Source of the DNA: Octadecabacter temperatus
GTDB lineage: Bacteria; Pseudomonadota; Alphaproteobacteria; Rhodobacterales; Rhodobacteraceae
DNA: 64,000 nt
Direction of reading: 5' to 3'
Assembly: GCF_001187845.1 (NCBI RefSeq)
Contig: NZ_CP012160.1
Coordinates: 2,418,001-2,482,000 of the forward strand
A program made the translations under genes and the position numbers. Below, in pieces: positions 35,037-43,890 of the stretch. The notes beneath the pieces are model-generated. The model made no database searches. It was not told where the DNA came from and worked only from the letters and a program-made list of their open reading frames with translations. Within the stretch, counting starts at the first letter, position 1; each line of letters begins with the position of its first letter.

Positions 35037-36823
35037 GCGGCGTCCTCCTCTACGACAGCAGCGTCCAGTGTCATAGTGAATACGGCCCCTCCAGTTTCTC
35101 GATTATGGCCAGTAATATCGCCGCCAAAACTTTGCACCAACCCGTAAGATATCGACAGGCCCAAGCCCATGCCGTCGTGCCCTTGCCCGTCGGGCGTCAG
35201 CTGTTTGGTGGAATAGAAGGGATCGAAAATGCGGTCCGGCTCGACAAGTCCAGGGCCAGAGTCGCAAACGCCTAAATCCACCCGTGTTCCGTTTCGCTCG
35301 ACTGTGATCTCCACTTCTTTGGCGTTGTCTTGGCCTGTCATCGCATCCATCGCGTTGCTCAAAAGGTTTAGCACCACTTGTTGCAAACGCACTTCGCCAC
35401 CGCGCACCATCAATGCCCCTTCTGGCGGTGACCAGATGAGGCCAACACCTTCCGACTGCGCACGCGAATGCGAAATCTCAATCACGGCCTCAACCACAGC
35501 GCAGAGGTCCACATCCGTCATCCCGTGGTTTTCTTGTTTGGAAAAGGCCCGTAGGTTGCGAATGATCCGCCCCATTCGGCGGGCGAGTTCCGTGATACGG
35601 CCAAGGTTCTGTCCCGCAACGTCGACGTTCCCTCGTTCTAGAAAGGTTTCAGCGTTTTCAGCATAGCTACGAATGGCCATCAGTGGCTGGTTCAGTTCGT
35701 GACTGATCCCTGCCGACATTTGGCCAAGGGCCGACAGTTTGCCCGCCTGTACCAGATCGCTCTGCGCTTTTTTCAACTGCGCTTCGGTGGCGATCCGCTC
35801 GACCACCTCATGGCGCAATTCTTCGTTAATGTCCGACAGTTCAGCCGTGCGCGAATGCACTGCGGATTCGAGTTTGACATTGGCCTGAGCCAGGGTGCGG
35901 CGACGCTCGGTAGCGAGAAATAGCAGCGCGCCAAAGGCCAGACAGATTGCGGCGGTGACGCCCGCCTGTAAGCGAGCAATCAATTTAGCAGGGGCCACAT
36001 CCAGCAAAGCCTCACCGGTCATTTGGATCACCGGCAGAGGTAGCGATAAATGCAGTGCCGTACGCGGCACATAGCGTTGTCCCTGCACCGACCAAAGCTG
36101 CATCCCGCGCCTATCAAGGGCCTCGTATTCGAGGAATGGCTTAAGGATATCCGGAGCAAATTCCGCACTTGCGGTGTGTATCGCACGGGACGACTCGCGC
36201 ACCATAAACACAAGTTCAGAACGGTTAGAAATGAACGACACGCCGAGTTCATCGGTAAAAAACACTGTGGGCCGATCCCCCCGCCAGAGCGCTTCAACCG
36301 CATCCACATCCACGACCACAATTACCGCCCCGTTGACGGGGCCCTCGGGCGAAAAGATAGGCGCTGCGAACAAGAACGTGCGTTGACCATATCGATCATG
36401 CAAAAGGTGATAGTGTCCCAGCGCTCCGTCTAGCGCCCTTTCGAAATAAGGCTGCCTTTGATGGTTTTGCGCGCCGCTGCCTGAAGCTGAAGCAAGCTCA
36501 ATCCCGGACCGCGCCACCACCAAAACATCCAGGCTTCCGGTCTTGTCGGTGATCCGGCGCAACAGAGCGGTCACATCAGCATCATCCCCAGCAGCCTTAG
36601 CCGCTACAACCGGATGATCGGCCATCAAAACTGCCAGTTCTCGGTAGCGCCCGAATTCACCAGTCAACCGATCCGACGCCAACGCCAAATCCGATTGCCC
36701 CCGCTGCCGCAGTTGATCAAGAGCTGACAAGTACCCAAACCAGCCAACCGTCATAGACACACCTGCGACTACCGCTAAGAATGCGATGATGGCAATGATC
36801 CGTGGTTGCAGCGCGTTGAGCAT
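35033..36823 (-). CDS. dctB: C4-dicarboxylate sensor histidine kinase (DctB type)
   Basis: About 596 residues from ATG 36823; a TTG ten codons earlier is less likely. Helix 1 near the N-terminus (IIAIIAFLAVVAGVSMTVGW), a periplasmic double-Cache-like sensor to about 285, helix 2 (AGVTAAICLAFGALLFLA), a coiled coil, HisKA with the phospho-His in GISHELNQPLMAIRSYAENA, then ATPase boxes LQQVVLNLLSNAMDAM, DSGPGL and GMGLGLSIS. It senses an external organic acid and phosphorylates DctD. Its 3' end overlaps dctD (ATGA). Confidence 0.92.
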   Translation of the reverse strand: MLNALQPRIIAIIAFLAVVAGVSMTVGWFGYLSALDQLRQRGQSDLALASDRLTGEFGRYRELAVLMADHPVVAAKAAGDDADVTALLRRITDKTGSLDVLVVARSGIELASASGSGAQNHQRQPYFERALDGALGHYHLLHDRYGQRTFLFAAPIFSPEGPVNGAVIVVVDVDAVEALWRGDRPTVFFTDELGVSFISNRSELVFMVRESSRAIHTASAEFAPDILKPFLEYEALDRRGMQLWSVQGQRYVPRTALHLSLPLPVIQMTGEALLDVAPAKLIARLQAGVTAAICLAFGALLFLATERRRTLAQANVKLESAVHSRTAELSDINEELRHEVVERIATEAQLKKAQSDLVQAGKLSALGQMSAGISHELNQPLMAIRSYAENAETFLERGNVDVAGQNLGRITELARRMGRIIRNLRAFSKQENHGMTDVDLCAVVEAVIEISHSRAQSEGVGLIWSPPEGALMVRGGEVRLQQVVLNLLSNAMDAMTGQDNAKEVEITVERNGTRVDLGVCDSGPGLVEPDRIFDPFYSTKQLTPDGQGHDGMGLGLSISYGLVQSFGGDITGHNRETGGAVFTMTLDAAVVEEDAA

Positions 36824-37200
36824 GACGCGAAACTTACGCAACAAGAAATGCAAAGACCAGAAAGCATATGCATATCAAGGACCTGAAAACCCGCGTTCTC
36901 ACCGCTCGACCGACCCATCTCGTAACATTGGACACGATCTACCGCTTTGCATTCGGTCAACGACAAGGCAGAACAAGCTGCCAATGATTTCGAAACACGC
37001 AACTTGATGACTGTCGTTGGGCGCTAACATCTGTCACTGGCTCCACAGCTGCTAACGGCCCCAAATTTCACAAAACAGACTTCGGCATACAAATCTTGCC
37101 GTGCAACAGATCAATGTCCGCTTTGGAGAAGCTGCGACGCAGCATTGACCACACCGGCCAACGGCAGCTTTAGGCCGTCCCTTACGAACGGCCCGAAGGT
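36824..37200. other. gap between dctB and the broken recombinase
   Basis: No credible gene. The dctB promoter should lie near 36825-36900 but no strong -35/-10 pair stands out. A reverse-oriented copy of the dispersed repeat is at 37111-37165. Confidence 0.55.
37111..37165 (-). repeat. dispersed repeat family, inverted copy
   Basis: Reading the minus strand gives TGCTGCGTCGCAGCTTCTCC then AAAGCGGACATTG, matching the central block of the copies at 29464 and 38008. Confidence 0.6.
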
Positions 37201-37832
37201 TTAGATTTCAATGGCTTCCGATATTGCCAAGGCATCTTCGAGTTCAACGCCAAGATATCGCACTGTACTGTCCATCTTGGTGTGACCCAGCAAAAGCTGA
37301 ACAGCACGCAAATTGCCCGTTTTCTTATAGATTTGTGTGACCTTCGTCCGTCGCATTGAATGCGTACCGAAAGCTGTAACTTCCAAACCGATGGACCCAA
37401 CCCAGTCCCGCACGATCCGAGCATATTGACGCGTTGAGATGTGTAGGCGCTCGTGGAAACGGCCTGGCCAGAGAAATTCGGACCCGACCATCACGGGGTC
37501 TTCCATCCACTTCACGACCGATGCCCGCGTGCCTTCCGAAATTTCAACCGAACCGTTTTTTGGGTTTTGCTTTGCATTACGGATGCACGCGCTTTGATCT
37601 GCCCTGACGCCATTGCGTCCACGACTTTCATTTGGACCAGATCGCAGCCGCGCAATTTACTGTCGATAGCCAAATTGAACAGAGCAAGGTCGCGATGGTT
37701 CTCGGCCAACTCGAGCCGCACGCGGATTTCCCAAACATGCTTGGGCTTTAGCGGAAGCTTTTGACCGACTATACGTCCTTTGTTCCAAGCGGGTCGAAGC
37801 GCACGAATGGCCGGTAAGTTTGGTGTTTGCAT
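37201..37832 (-). pseudogene. tyrosine recombinase, frameshifted
   Basis: Two overlapping frames (37512-37832 then 37201-37515) together align end to end with the intact 210-aa recombinase at 62791-63423. The first carries AWNKGRIVGQK and SKLRGCDLV; the second carries the catalytic THSMRR, LLGHT and VRYLGVELEDAL. A single missing T near 37545 (in CGGTTGAAATTTCGG of the minus strand) explains the shift; restoring it yields VRFEISEGTR, matching the intact copy's VQFELTENTR. All catalytic residues survive, so decay is recent. Confidence 0.88.
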
Positions 37833-38007
37833 GATAGATCCTCCGATCCACCATTCCCTCCCACAGCGGCAACCAGACGTTGACAGCCCTGTATATCACA
37901 AGATGTGCAAAAGCAGCGAAGGTCCGGAAGGAGCCCATTGTCACTGATGCTGCGCAGCGCACCGATGTCCGGTTCGGGGATAAGCCACAAATGGCTCTCA
38001 AAGAAAC

Positions 38008-38100
38008 GGCCCTTAGCGGACCTTGGCGTTGAAGCTCGACGCTGCGCTGCAGCTTCCCCGAAGCGGACATTGGCGGGCAAATGCAGCATTTAGCGTAGAT
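38008..38100 (+). repeat. dispersed repeat family, long copy
   Basis: CGGCCCTTAGCGGACCTTGG, GACGCTGCGCTGCAGCTTCC, GAAGCGGACATTGGCG and ATGCAGCATTTAG in order, parallel to 29464-29560. Confidence 0.7.
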
Positions 38101-38482
38101 GGACGGCCGCAATGCGGACGAAGCTGCCTATTGCAGGTACGGCTTTCGCTGACGCAGCATTTGTTCGCAGTTGAAGCGCCGCCGTTTATTGAGCGGAACC
38201 GAATTCAACATAGCAGCCATTCAAATCCGCTCCTTAGCGTGTAACCAAGACTGCCCTTACCCTGCTGGGGGACGGATCTTGCAGGGGGCAGAACTAGCGT
38301 GTCTCAAATCCTTCCTCTCAAAGCCTGTGATGAATAGATTAAAATCGTTTCGCGCTGAAAGATGTCGGCCTTGGCCTGGGGACGCTGCGACTTAACGATT
38401 GCCTCAAACCCGATGCGGCCCAATCAATAGCCGAGGTCCGCTCGACGCCAAAAATAGGTACGGGCCTTCGAATTCCCAAAAA

Positions 38483-38512
38483 GGGTCCCGCGCGCAAACT
38501 GCGGCGGGGCCC
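38483..38512 (-). terminator. terminator of the phytase-like gene
   Basis: Minus-strand stem GGGCCCCGC / GCGGGACCC (one mismatch or G-U) with a 12-nt loop, followed by CTTTTTGGG; about 25 bp after the stop codon. Confidence 0.7.
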
Positions 38513-38534
38513 ATCGATATCGTGATGCGATGCG

Positions 38535-40676
38535 TTATTGCATGGTGACGGGGAAAAACATCGTCTCACCCGAATGATCATCTACACCGTCGTTGTCCGT
38601 GGAAACCCACATCGTGCCGTCGGTCGCGATAGCCAGACCTTCGACCTTATCGAGGACATAACCACCCGTGGATGTCAGATAGGGCAACAGATCTACAACC
38701 AGCTCAGGTTCCAGCACCGCGGGTGTTTCACCAAGTGCGACCATGCCCTCCATTGCCGACATCGGCACGCTGGTGATGATCTTGGTCACGGCGCGCGTGT
38801 CATGCTGGTTGTCGCGTTCAATGAAATACATGAAATCACCATGTGCGACGATTTCTGACAGGCCGACCCAACCCGTTGCCGGCTCGCTCTTGGCGTAGTG
38901 GATCACCGACCATTCTTCGGTTTCCAGATTGTAACCGAGAACCTTAGAGTGGTTTGCCGGATCATCGCGCCATTCGCGCTGCACGGCGACATAGAGCATG
39001 TCATCCACACGCGTGATACCTTCAAACCCAAAGCGGCGTTCAACGGCGAGCAATTCATTTGGCAGCGCGATATAATCCTCAATCGCGCCATCTGCACTGA
39101 CGTGATAAATCGCGTGGGGCACCAAGCGGTCAGAGCGACCCTCAGAGGCGATCCAGAAGCCGCCGTCGCCGTCCAGCGCAATGCCTTCCATGTCGATCAA
39201 CTGCGCAGGCTGACCTTCGCGGGTCACGCGGATTGCGCCTACGATCTGAGCCGGAGTTTGCGACACGTCGATATGAAAGATCGTGGGCTGCATGCCATAA
39301 AAGCTGTCAGACACAGCGAAGATCGTTCCGTCGTCGGCCATGACCTGACCAGAGATTGCACCCCAGCCTGTCAACTCATCCATACCTACCGAGGTCAGAT
39401 GCGGATAAGTCGCCGCGGCCTCTTGGTATTCAAACAGCATGACATGAGCGCGCGCGCCCGCATCATCGACCTCGTTGGCTGAGATCAGCAAATTGCGTTC
39501 TGGGATTGTCACGTAGCCCTCTGGCCCGATGCCCGATGGCAAGAGCTGGGTCAATTCAGGGGCGGCGGGATCGGTGATGTCATAGACACCCACGATGGAG
39601 GATCGCTCCGCGCCGACAAAGACGTAAGGCGTGCCGCCAAAGACATCAAACGTAACGCTTTCGGGTTCTACGCCTTTGTTGCCAGAGCGTTCTTCTGGGT
39701 AGTGGCCTAGCGAAATGATCGCATGTTCGAAGGATACGCCGCTGTCATACACAACGTCGCCGTCTTGGCTGAAAATGGTCCAGCCGCGTGATCCGCCGTC
39801 CATGTCGCCCTCATTGGCCATGGCGAAATGGGTGTTGTCGATCCATGTGATGCTGTCGGGTTCGCGCGGGACAGTGATCGTCTGGTCGAACACCAACGCG
39901 CCCTCTTCTTCTGTATCAACGCCTTCCAGCGTCACTTCACCGGCGGAAAAGTGGCTCAGCACTTCGCCCGCGGAAGACAGCACAACGATGTAGTTGTTTT
40001 CCTGCATCGTGACGACGACTTCGTTTTCCGCGTTGATTGATACGAATTCCGGCTCAGGATCTTCTGGCGCGATATCGGCAAGGCCGGTCACATCAGCGAT
40101 GCGGGCGGTGTCACACGCGATCAGGCCTCCGGCTGTCAGATCAACCATAACGACGGAACCCGCAGGCAGCTGGCCGACGCGGCCATCGCCAAGGTCTTCG
40201 TCACGCTCATTTTCGATCGCAACAGCAAGGAAAGATCCGTCAGGTGCGATGCCGACACTGTCAGGCTGACCGGGCAGATCGCAGCGCCCGACTTCCTGCT
40301 GTGTGGCTACGTCGATCTCAACCAGAAAGCCCGATGGCTCTGTGTAGTTGGCGGAAGTATTCACGCCCGCAAGCGCATAGTTCCCGATCACGGCAACTGA
40401 TGTGGGCTCTCCATCCGGCATAAACACGCCAAGGGGGGCAGGATTTGTCGGGTCAGTGATATCGATGAAGCCAATCGAGGCGCCGGGGCTGTCGGTATAG
40501 ACCAGCGTCATGCCGTCGGCGGTAGCTGCAATGATCTCGGCAGATGTTTCTTCGGCCTCTGGCAGGTTATCAGCGACTTGAAACGACGCAATCCGGTTGA
40601 AGTTCATGTCTTGTGCGTAGGCTGGCAGCGCAAAACAAGCGAGTGAAGATGTAGTTAGTAGCGTGCGAACGGTCAT
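38535..40676 (-). CDS. secreted choice-of-anchor-I / phytase-like esterase protein
   Basis: 713 residues. Signal peptide (MTVRTLLTTSSLACFALPAY then AQ). The first 400 residues are beta-propeller-like repeats (DITDPTNPAPLGVF; DITDPAAPELTQLLPSGIG; GPEGYVTIPERNLL), as in choice-of-anchor-I proteins. The last 280 match the esterase-like-activity-of-phytase domain (DMEGIALDGDGGFWIASEGR; FGFEGITRV; KVEGLAIATDGTMWVSTDND). Acidic and periplasmic or extracellular. Such proteins may release phosphate from organic phosphate, which suits the neighbouring phn genes, but activity is unproved. It follows phnM by 137 bp. Confidence 0.8.
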   Translation of the reverse strand: MTVRTLLTTSSLACFALPAYAQDMNFNRIASFQVADNLPEAEETSAEIIAATADGMTLVYTDSPGASIGFIDITDPTNPAPLGVFMPDGEPTSVAVIGNYALAGVNTSANYTEPSGFLVEIDVATQQEVGRCDLPGQPDSVGIAPDGSFLAVAIENERDEDLGDGRVGQLPAGSVVMVDLTAGGLIACDTARIADVTGLADIAPEDPEPEFVSINAENEVVVTMQENNYIVVLSSAGEVLSHFSAGEVTLEGVDTEEEGALVFDQTITVPREPDSITWIDNTHFAMANEGDMDGGSRGWTIFSQDGDVVYDSGVSFEHAIISLGHYPEERSGNKGVEPESVTFDVFGGTPYVFVGAERSSIVGVYDITDPAAPELTQLLPSGIGPEGYVTIPERNLLISANEVDDAGARAHVMLFEYQEAAATYPHLTSVGMDELTGWGAISGQVMADDGTIFAVSDSFYGMQPTIFHIDVSQTPAQIVGAIRVTREGQPAQLIDMEGIALDGDGGFWIASEGRSDRLVPHAIYHVSADGAIEDYIALPNELLAVERRFGFEGITRVDDMLYVAVQREWRDDPANHSKVLGYNLETEEWSVIHYAKSEPATGWVGLSEIVAHGDFMYFIERDNQHDTRAVTKIITSVPMSAMEGMVALGETPAVLEPELVVDLLPYLTSTGGYVLDKVEGLAIATDGTMWVSTDNDGVDDHSGETMFFPVTMQ

Positions 40677-40813
40677 GTCTCTTTCCTATCAATTCGAGGG
40701 TCAAAGCGCGCTTGATGCCGCCTAGTCCCCGCGGGAGAAAAACATGAAGATGTAACAGGAAGGCGACGTCGCAGGCCCATAAATGACAGACTTTACGCCG
40801 CGAAGACCGCGTG

Positions 40814-41956
40814 TCAGGCGACGCGTGCGCCCTTTGCCCAAACGCCACGCAACACCGGGGTGCCTTGGGTGTTATTCACCCTCAAGACATCACCGCGAAG
40901 ACCTGTTTGCAGGCTACCACGATCCGACAACCTTGCCGCCAGTGCGGGGGTGCGTGTCACTGTGGCAATCGCGCGTGGCAGATCGTCCCAGACATCCGCG
41001 ATGCGGAAGGCAGACATCAACAACCCACCCGGCACATAGTCAGACGATAGAATATCCAGCAGGTCCGCTTTGACCAGCTCCATTGCGGCGACGTTGCCCG
41101 AATGGGACCCGCCGCGGATGACGTTGGGCGCGCCCATCATGACCGCAATACCGTGGTCGCGGCAGGCTGACGCAGCCTCGCGCGTGGTCGGAAACTCTGC
41201 GAAGCCAACGCCATTGTTGTGGCTCGTCACAACGTGATCTTGGGTCGTATCATCATGACTGGCCAAAACCGCGCCCAGCCGCTTGGCTTCTGTCACGGCA
41301 CCCTTTTCGTGCGCTTCGCCAAACTGGGCCTGCAGCCTTTTCAGGTTTGCCACGTGTTCAGCGAAGTCGTTGTCATCCATCCCACGCTTCTTGGCGACAT
41401 AGGTGCGCAGGGCCGTCAGGTCGCGGAATTGCCGTTGACCGGGGGTGTGATCCATCAGGCTAACGATCCCGACACGGTCATCGGGGGTGAAACGGGCCAA
41501 TTCTTCGAGAAGGGTTTCCGAACAAATCTCTGCGCGCAGGTGCAGGAAATGGCTGATCTTGAAAACACCTTGGGCGCGGGCCGCCAAAAGCTCGTCGGCA
41601 ACCGCGCGCGCATAATCAATATAGCGCCCTTTTCCGGAATGGATGGACCCAGCACGCAAGGCGTCAAACACGGTGGTGATCCCGACTGATGCCAATTCCG
41701 CATCATGGGCGATCAGTGCAGGCAAGTGCGGCCAATCCACTTCGGGGCGCGGCTCCATATGGCGCTCTAGGTTGTCGGTGTGCAATTCGACCAGACCGGG
41801 CATGACGAAATCACCAGCGCAATCCAAGCTACCGCTTGGCCTATGATCGCCTTCGAGAATTTCAGTTATCACGCCTTGCTCAATCGTTATCGATCCTGTC
41901 AGAAAGTGATCCGGCAAGACCAGACGCGCATTGGCGAGGCAAAGGTCATCTGACAT
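40814..41956 (-). CDS. phnM: alpha-D-ribose 1-methylphosphonate 5-triphosphate diphosphatase
   Basis: 380 residues from ATG 41956 (MSDDLCLANARLVLPD), matching the usual PhnM start; the frame extends to 42016. Amidohydrolase fold: GLVELHTDNLERHMEP metal motif near 50, SLMDHTPGQRQF near 165, SHDDTT near 235, and MGAPNVIRGGSHSGN near 270. It removes pyrophosphate from ribose-1-phosphonate 5-triphosphate to give the C-P lyase substrate. It is separated from the rest of the operon by the oppositely oriented DUF1045 gene, so it may need its own promoter. Confidence 0.92.
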   Translation of the reverse strand: MSDDLCLANARLVLPDHFLTGSITIEQGVITEILEGDHRPSGSLDCAGDFVMPGLVELHTDNLERHMEPRPEVDWPHLPALIAHDAELASVGITTVFDALRAGSIHSGKGRYIDYARAVADELLAARAQGVFKISHFLHLRAEICSETLLEELARFTPDDRVGIVSLMDHTPGQRQFRDLTALRTYVAKKRGMDDNDFAEHVANLKRLQAQFGEAHEKGAVTEAKRLGAVLASHDDTTQDHVVTSHNNGVGFAEFPTTREAASACRDHGIAVMMGAPNVIRGGSHSGNVAAMELVKADLLDILSSDYVPGGLLMSAFRIADVWDDLPRAIATVTRTPALAARLSDRGSLQTGLRGDVLRVNNTQGTPVLRGVWAKGARVA

Positions 41957-41971
41957 AGAAGTGTCATCAGA
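41950..41971 (+). promoter_or_regulatory. Pho-box-like direct repeat before the DUF1045 gene
   Basis: CTGACATAGAA followed by GTGTCATCAGA, two 11-mers matching about 8 and 7 positions of CTGTCATAAAT by eye. Lies 34 bp upstream of the DUF1045 start. It overlaps the phnM start region, which weakens the call. Confidence 0.4.
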
Positions 41972-42005
41972 GTGGTCCATAGCTTCAGGTCTAAGAGGAT
42001 AATTC

Positions 42006-42677
42006 ATGACATACACTCGTTTCGCAATTTATGACGCGCCGATCGACGACGCATTGGCCAGTTTCGGGGCGGCTTGGTTGGGCTGGGATGTTCGGACAGG
42101 CCGGGTCACTCGTCAGGCAGATGTGCCCGATTTGGATGACATTACGATGACACCGCGAAAGTACGGCTTTCACGGGACGTTGAAGCCGCCGTTTCGGCTG
42201 GCGGAGCGTCATACACTCGATGAACTGCAGGCTGCGGCCGCGGATTTGGCTGGGCGCTGTGCGCCTGCACAAAGCGGTGGCTTGCAGCTGACCACATTGG
42301 GCGGTTTTTTGGCGTTGACCCCGACGGGTAATCTGACCGCGCTGGAAAGGGTCGCCAGCGCATGTGTGCGCGACCTCGATACTTTTCGCGCCCCTGCGTC
42401 CGAGGCGGAAATGGCGCGACGTCGCAGCGCAGGGCTGAGCCCGCGACAAGAGGCGCTGATGCTGAACTGGGGCTACCCCTATGTGCTTGAGGATTTCCGC
42501 TTTCACCTCACGCTGAGTGGGCGTTTGCCCGAGGCGGATCGCACCGCGTGGATGACCACAGCGCAAACGCACTTGCCACCGTTGGCGGAGCGCTATGAGA
42601 TCAACAGCATCGCCTTGTGCGGTGAGCGTTCTGATGGGCAATTTGAACTTATCCAACGCTACGCTCTCACGGATTGA
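42006..42677 (+). CDS. DUF1045 phosphonate-operon protein (2H phosphoesterase superfamily)
   Basis: 223 residues. Two H-x-T motifs, YGFHGTLKPPF near 54 and FRFHLTLSGRL near 163, define the 2H phosphoesterase fold; length and spacing match the DUF1045 proteins found in phn loci. Members of the fold open cyclic phosphates. In this locus no phnP is seen, so hydrolysis of 5-phosphoribosyl 1,2-cyclic phosphate is a good inference. AGAGGATAATTC is a clear ribosome site. Opposite in strand to the whole phn operon, and its end overlaps phnN by 19 bp. Confidence 0.85.
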   Translation: MTYTRFAIYDAPIDDALASFGAAWLGWDVRTGRVTRQADVPDLDDITMTPRKYGFHGTLKPPFRLAERHTLDELQAAAADLAGRCAPAQSGGLQLTTLGGFLALTPTGNLTALERVASACVRDLDTFRAPASEAEMARRRSAGLSPRQEALMLNWGYPYVLEDFRFHLTLSGRLPEADRTAWMTTAQTHLPPLAERYEINSIALCGERSDGQFELIQRYALTD

Positions 42678-43204
42678 AGAAGCGACAGGGCTTGCGCGAT
42701 TGTTGCATCGAGCGCGCCGTCATTACTGACCGTCATTACCTTCAACTCGGATGGCAATGGTTTGCTCGCTTGCGCCAGACGTTTCGCAATCTGTGCGTCG
42801 CTTTCGCGGCCCCGCGCTGCCAGACGCGCGGCAAGTGTCTCAGGGCGTGCAGTAATGTTGAGGACACAGAAATGCGCAAAGGCCGCGTCACCTGCGGCCA
42901 ACGCGGTGCGTGAAAAATTAGCGAGGCAATCTTGACCGCCCGCCAGCACAGTTTGGATGGACACGGGAATGCCGTACTGCAAGTCATGGGCACCCCAGTG
43001 AACGGCAAAATTCCCACGAGCCGCCATGTCTTCGAACTCTGCCACGCTGACGGCATCATAGTCCTCGCCGCCCAATTCCGGCGCGCGGGTAATCGTGCGC
43101 CGCACTAGGTGCAGCGATGGATCTGCCGCGGCGAGCCCTTCCATGACGCTGTCCTTGCCTACACCGGACGGGCCGACAACCGCTATGAGGCGCCCGTTTT
43201 TCAT
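42659..43204 (-). CDS. phnN: ribose 1,5-bisphosphate phosphokinase
   Basis: 181 residues, guanylate-kinase-like. P-loop VVGPSGVGKDSV near 9, LVRRTITRAPELGGEDYDAV near 33 (substrate-binding lid region) and RGRESDAQIAKRL near 132. It phosphorylates ribose 1,5-bisphosphate to PRPP, the last step of the C-P lyase route. Overlaps phnL by 4 bp upstream; last gene of the unbroken phn operon before the inverted DUF1045 gene, with which it converges. Confidence 0.92.
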   Translation of the reverse strand: MKNGRLIAVVGPSGVGKDSVMEGLAAADPSLHLVRRTITRAPELGGEDYDAVSVAEFEDMAARGNFAVHWGAHDLQYGIPVSIQTVLAGGQDCLANFSRTALAAGDAAFAHFCVLNITARPETLAARLAARGRESDAQIAKRLAQASKPLPSELKVMTVSNDGALDATIAQALSLLQSVRA

Positions 43205-43890
43205 GCCGCAATTCCGGGCGTAAATTGGCTAACGTCGATTTCACGGTCGCAGACACGGACGCGGGCGGCTTCATCGTGAAATATGCCGATGATAGCAGCA
43301 CCTCGGGCTTTGGCCTCTTCGATCAAGGACAAAACAACCTCGCGGTTGGCGGCATCAAGGCTGGCCGTTGGTTCATCAAGCAGCATCGCTGGATAAGGGT
43401 GGGCGAAGCCGCGTGCGATGTTCACGCGTTGCTGTTCACCGCCCGAAAAGGTTGTGGGTGACAAGGACCAAAGCCGCTGTGGGATATTGAGTTTGGCTAA
43501 CAGTTCTTTGGCACGGGCCTGCGCATCTGTCGCGCTGGCACCCACGGCGCGCAGCGGTTCGGCGACCACATCCAACGTCGGCACACGCGGCACGACCCGA
43601 AGGAATTGGCTCACGTAGCCAAGCGTTTCACGGCGCAAAGCGATAACATCGCGCGGTTCAGCCTGCACCACGTCGGTTCCACCGATCAGGATTTGCCCGG
43701 CCTGCGTAAGGTAATTGCCATAGATCATCCGCATCAGCGTCGATTTGCCAGCACCAGAAGCACCAGTCAGCGCCACGCATTCGCCGAGCCCCACGGACAA
43801 TGACACATCGTTGATGACCTCAATTACCGCACTGCTTTGATTGTGTAGCGTAAAGGTCTTGGACACGTTTATAAGGTCTATCATTTTCAC
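43201..43890 (-). CDS. phnL: C-P lyase ABC-type ATPase PhnL
   Basis: 229 residues, one ABC domain. Walker [14 protein letters not shown] near 43, PhnL-typical QAEPRDVIALRRETLGYVSQ near 75, signature FSGGEQQRVNIARGF near 145 and Walker B AMLLDEPTASLDAANR near 167. It is not a transporter ATPase but part of the C-P lyase machinery, with PhnI-G-H forming the ribose-phosphonate triphosphate. Overlaps of 4 bp with phnK and phnN. Confidence 0.93.
   Translation of the reverse strand: MKMIDLINVSKTFTLHNQSSAVIEVINDVSLSVGLGECVALTGASGAGKSTLMRMIYGNYLTQAGQILIGGTDVVQAEPRDVIALRRETLGYVSQFLRVVPRVPTLDVVAEPLRAVGASATDAQARAKELLAKLNIPQRLWSLSPTTFSGGEQQRVNIARGFAHPYPAMLLDEPTASLDAANREVVLSLIEEAKARGAAIIGIFHDEAARVRVCDREIDVSQFTPGIAA

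Larger units (their letters stand above)
37833..38534. other. gap between broken recombinase and phytase-like gene
   Basis: No supported gene in 700 bp. It holds a long dispersed repeat at 38008-38100, partial ones around 37915-37965 and 38110-38150, and the terminator of the phytase-like gene at its right end. The part next to 37832 resembles the sequence upstream of the intact recombinase. Confidence 0.6.

Noticed and set aside
40752..40789. Pho box before the phytase-like gene
   Set aside because: CTGTCAT (minus, 40783-40789) and CTGTTAC (40752-40758) are good single half-sites but 31 bp apart, not an 11- or 22-bp step.
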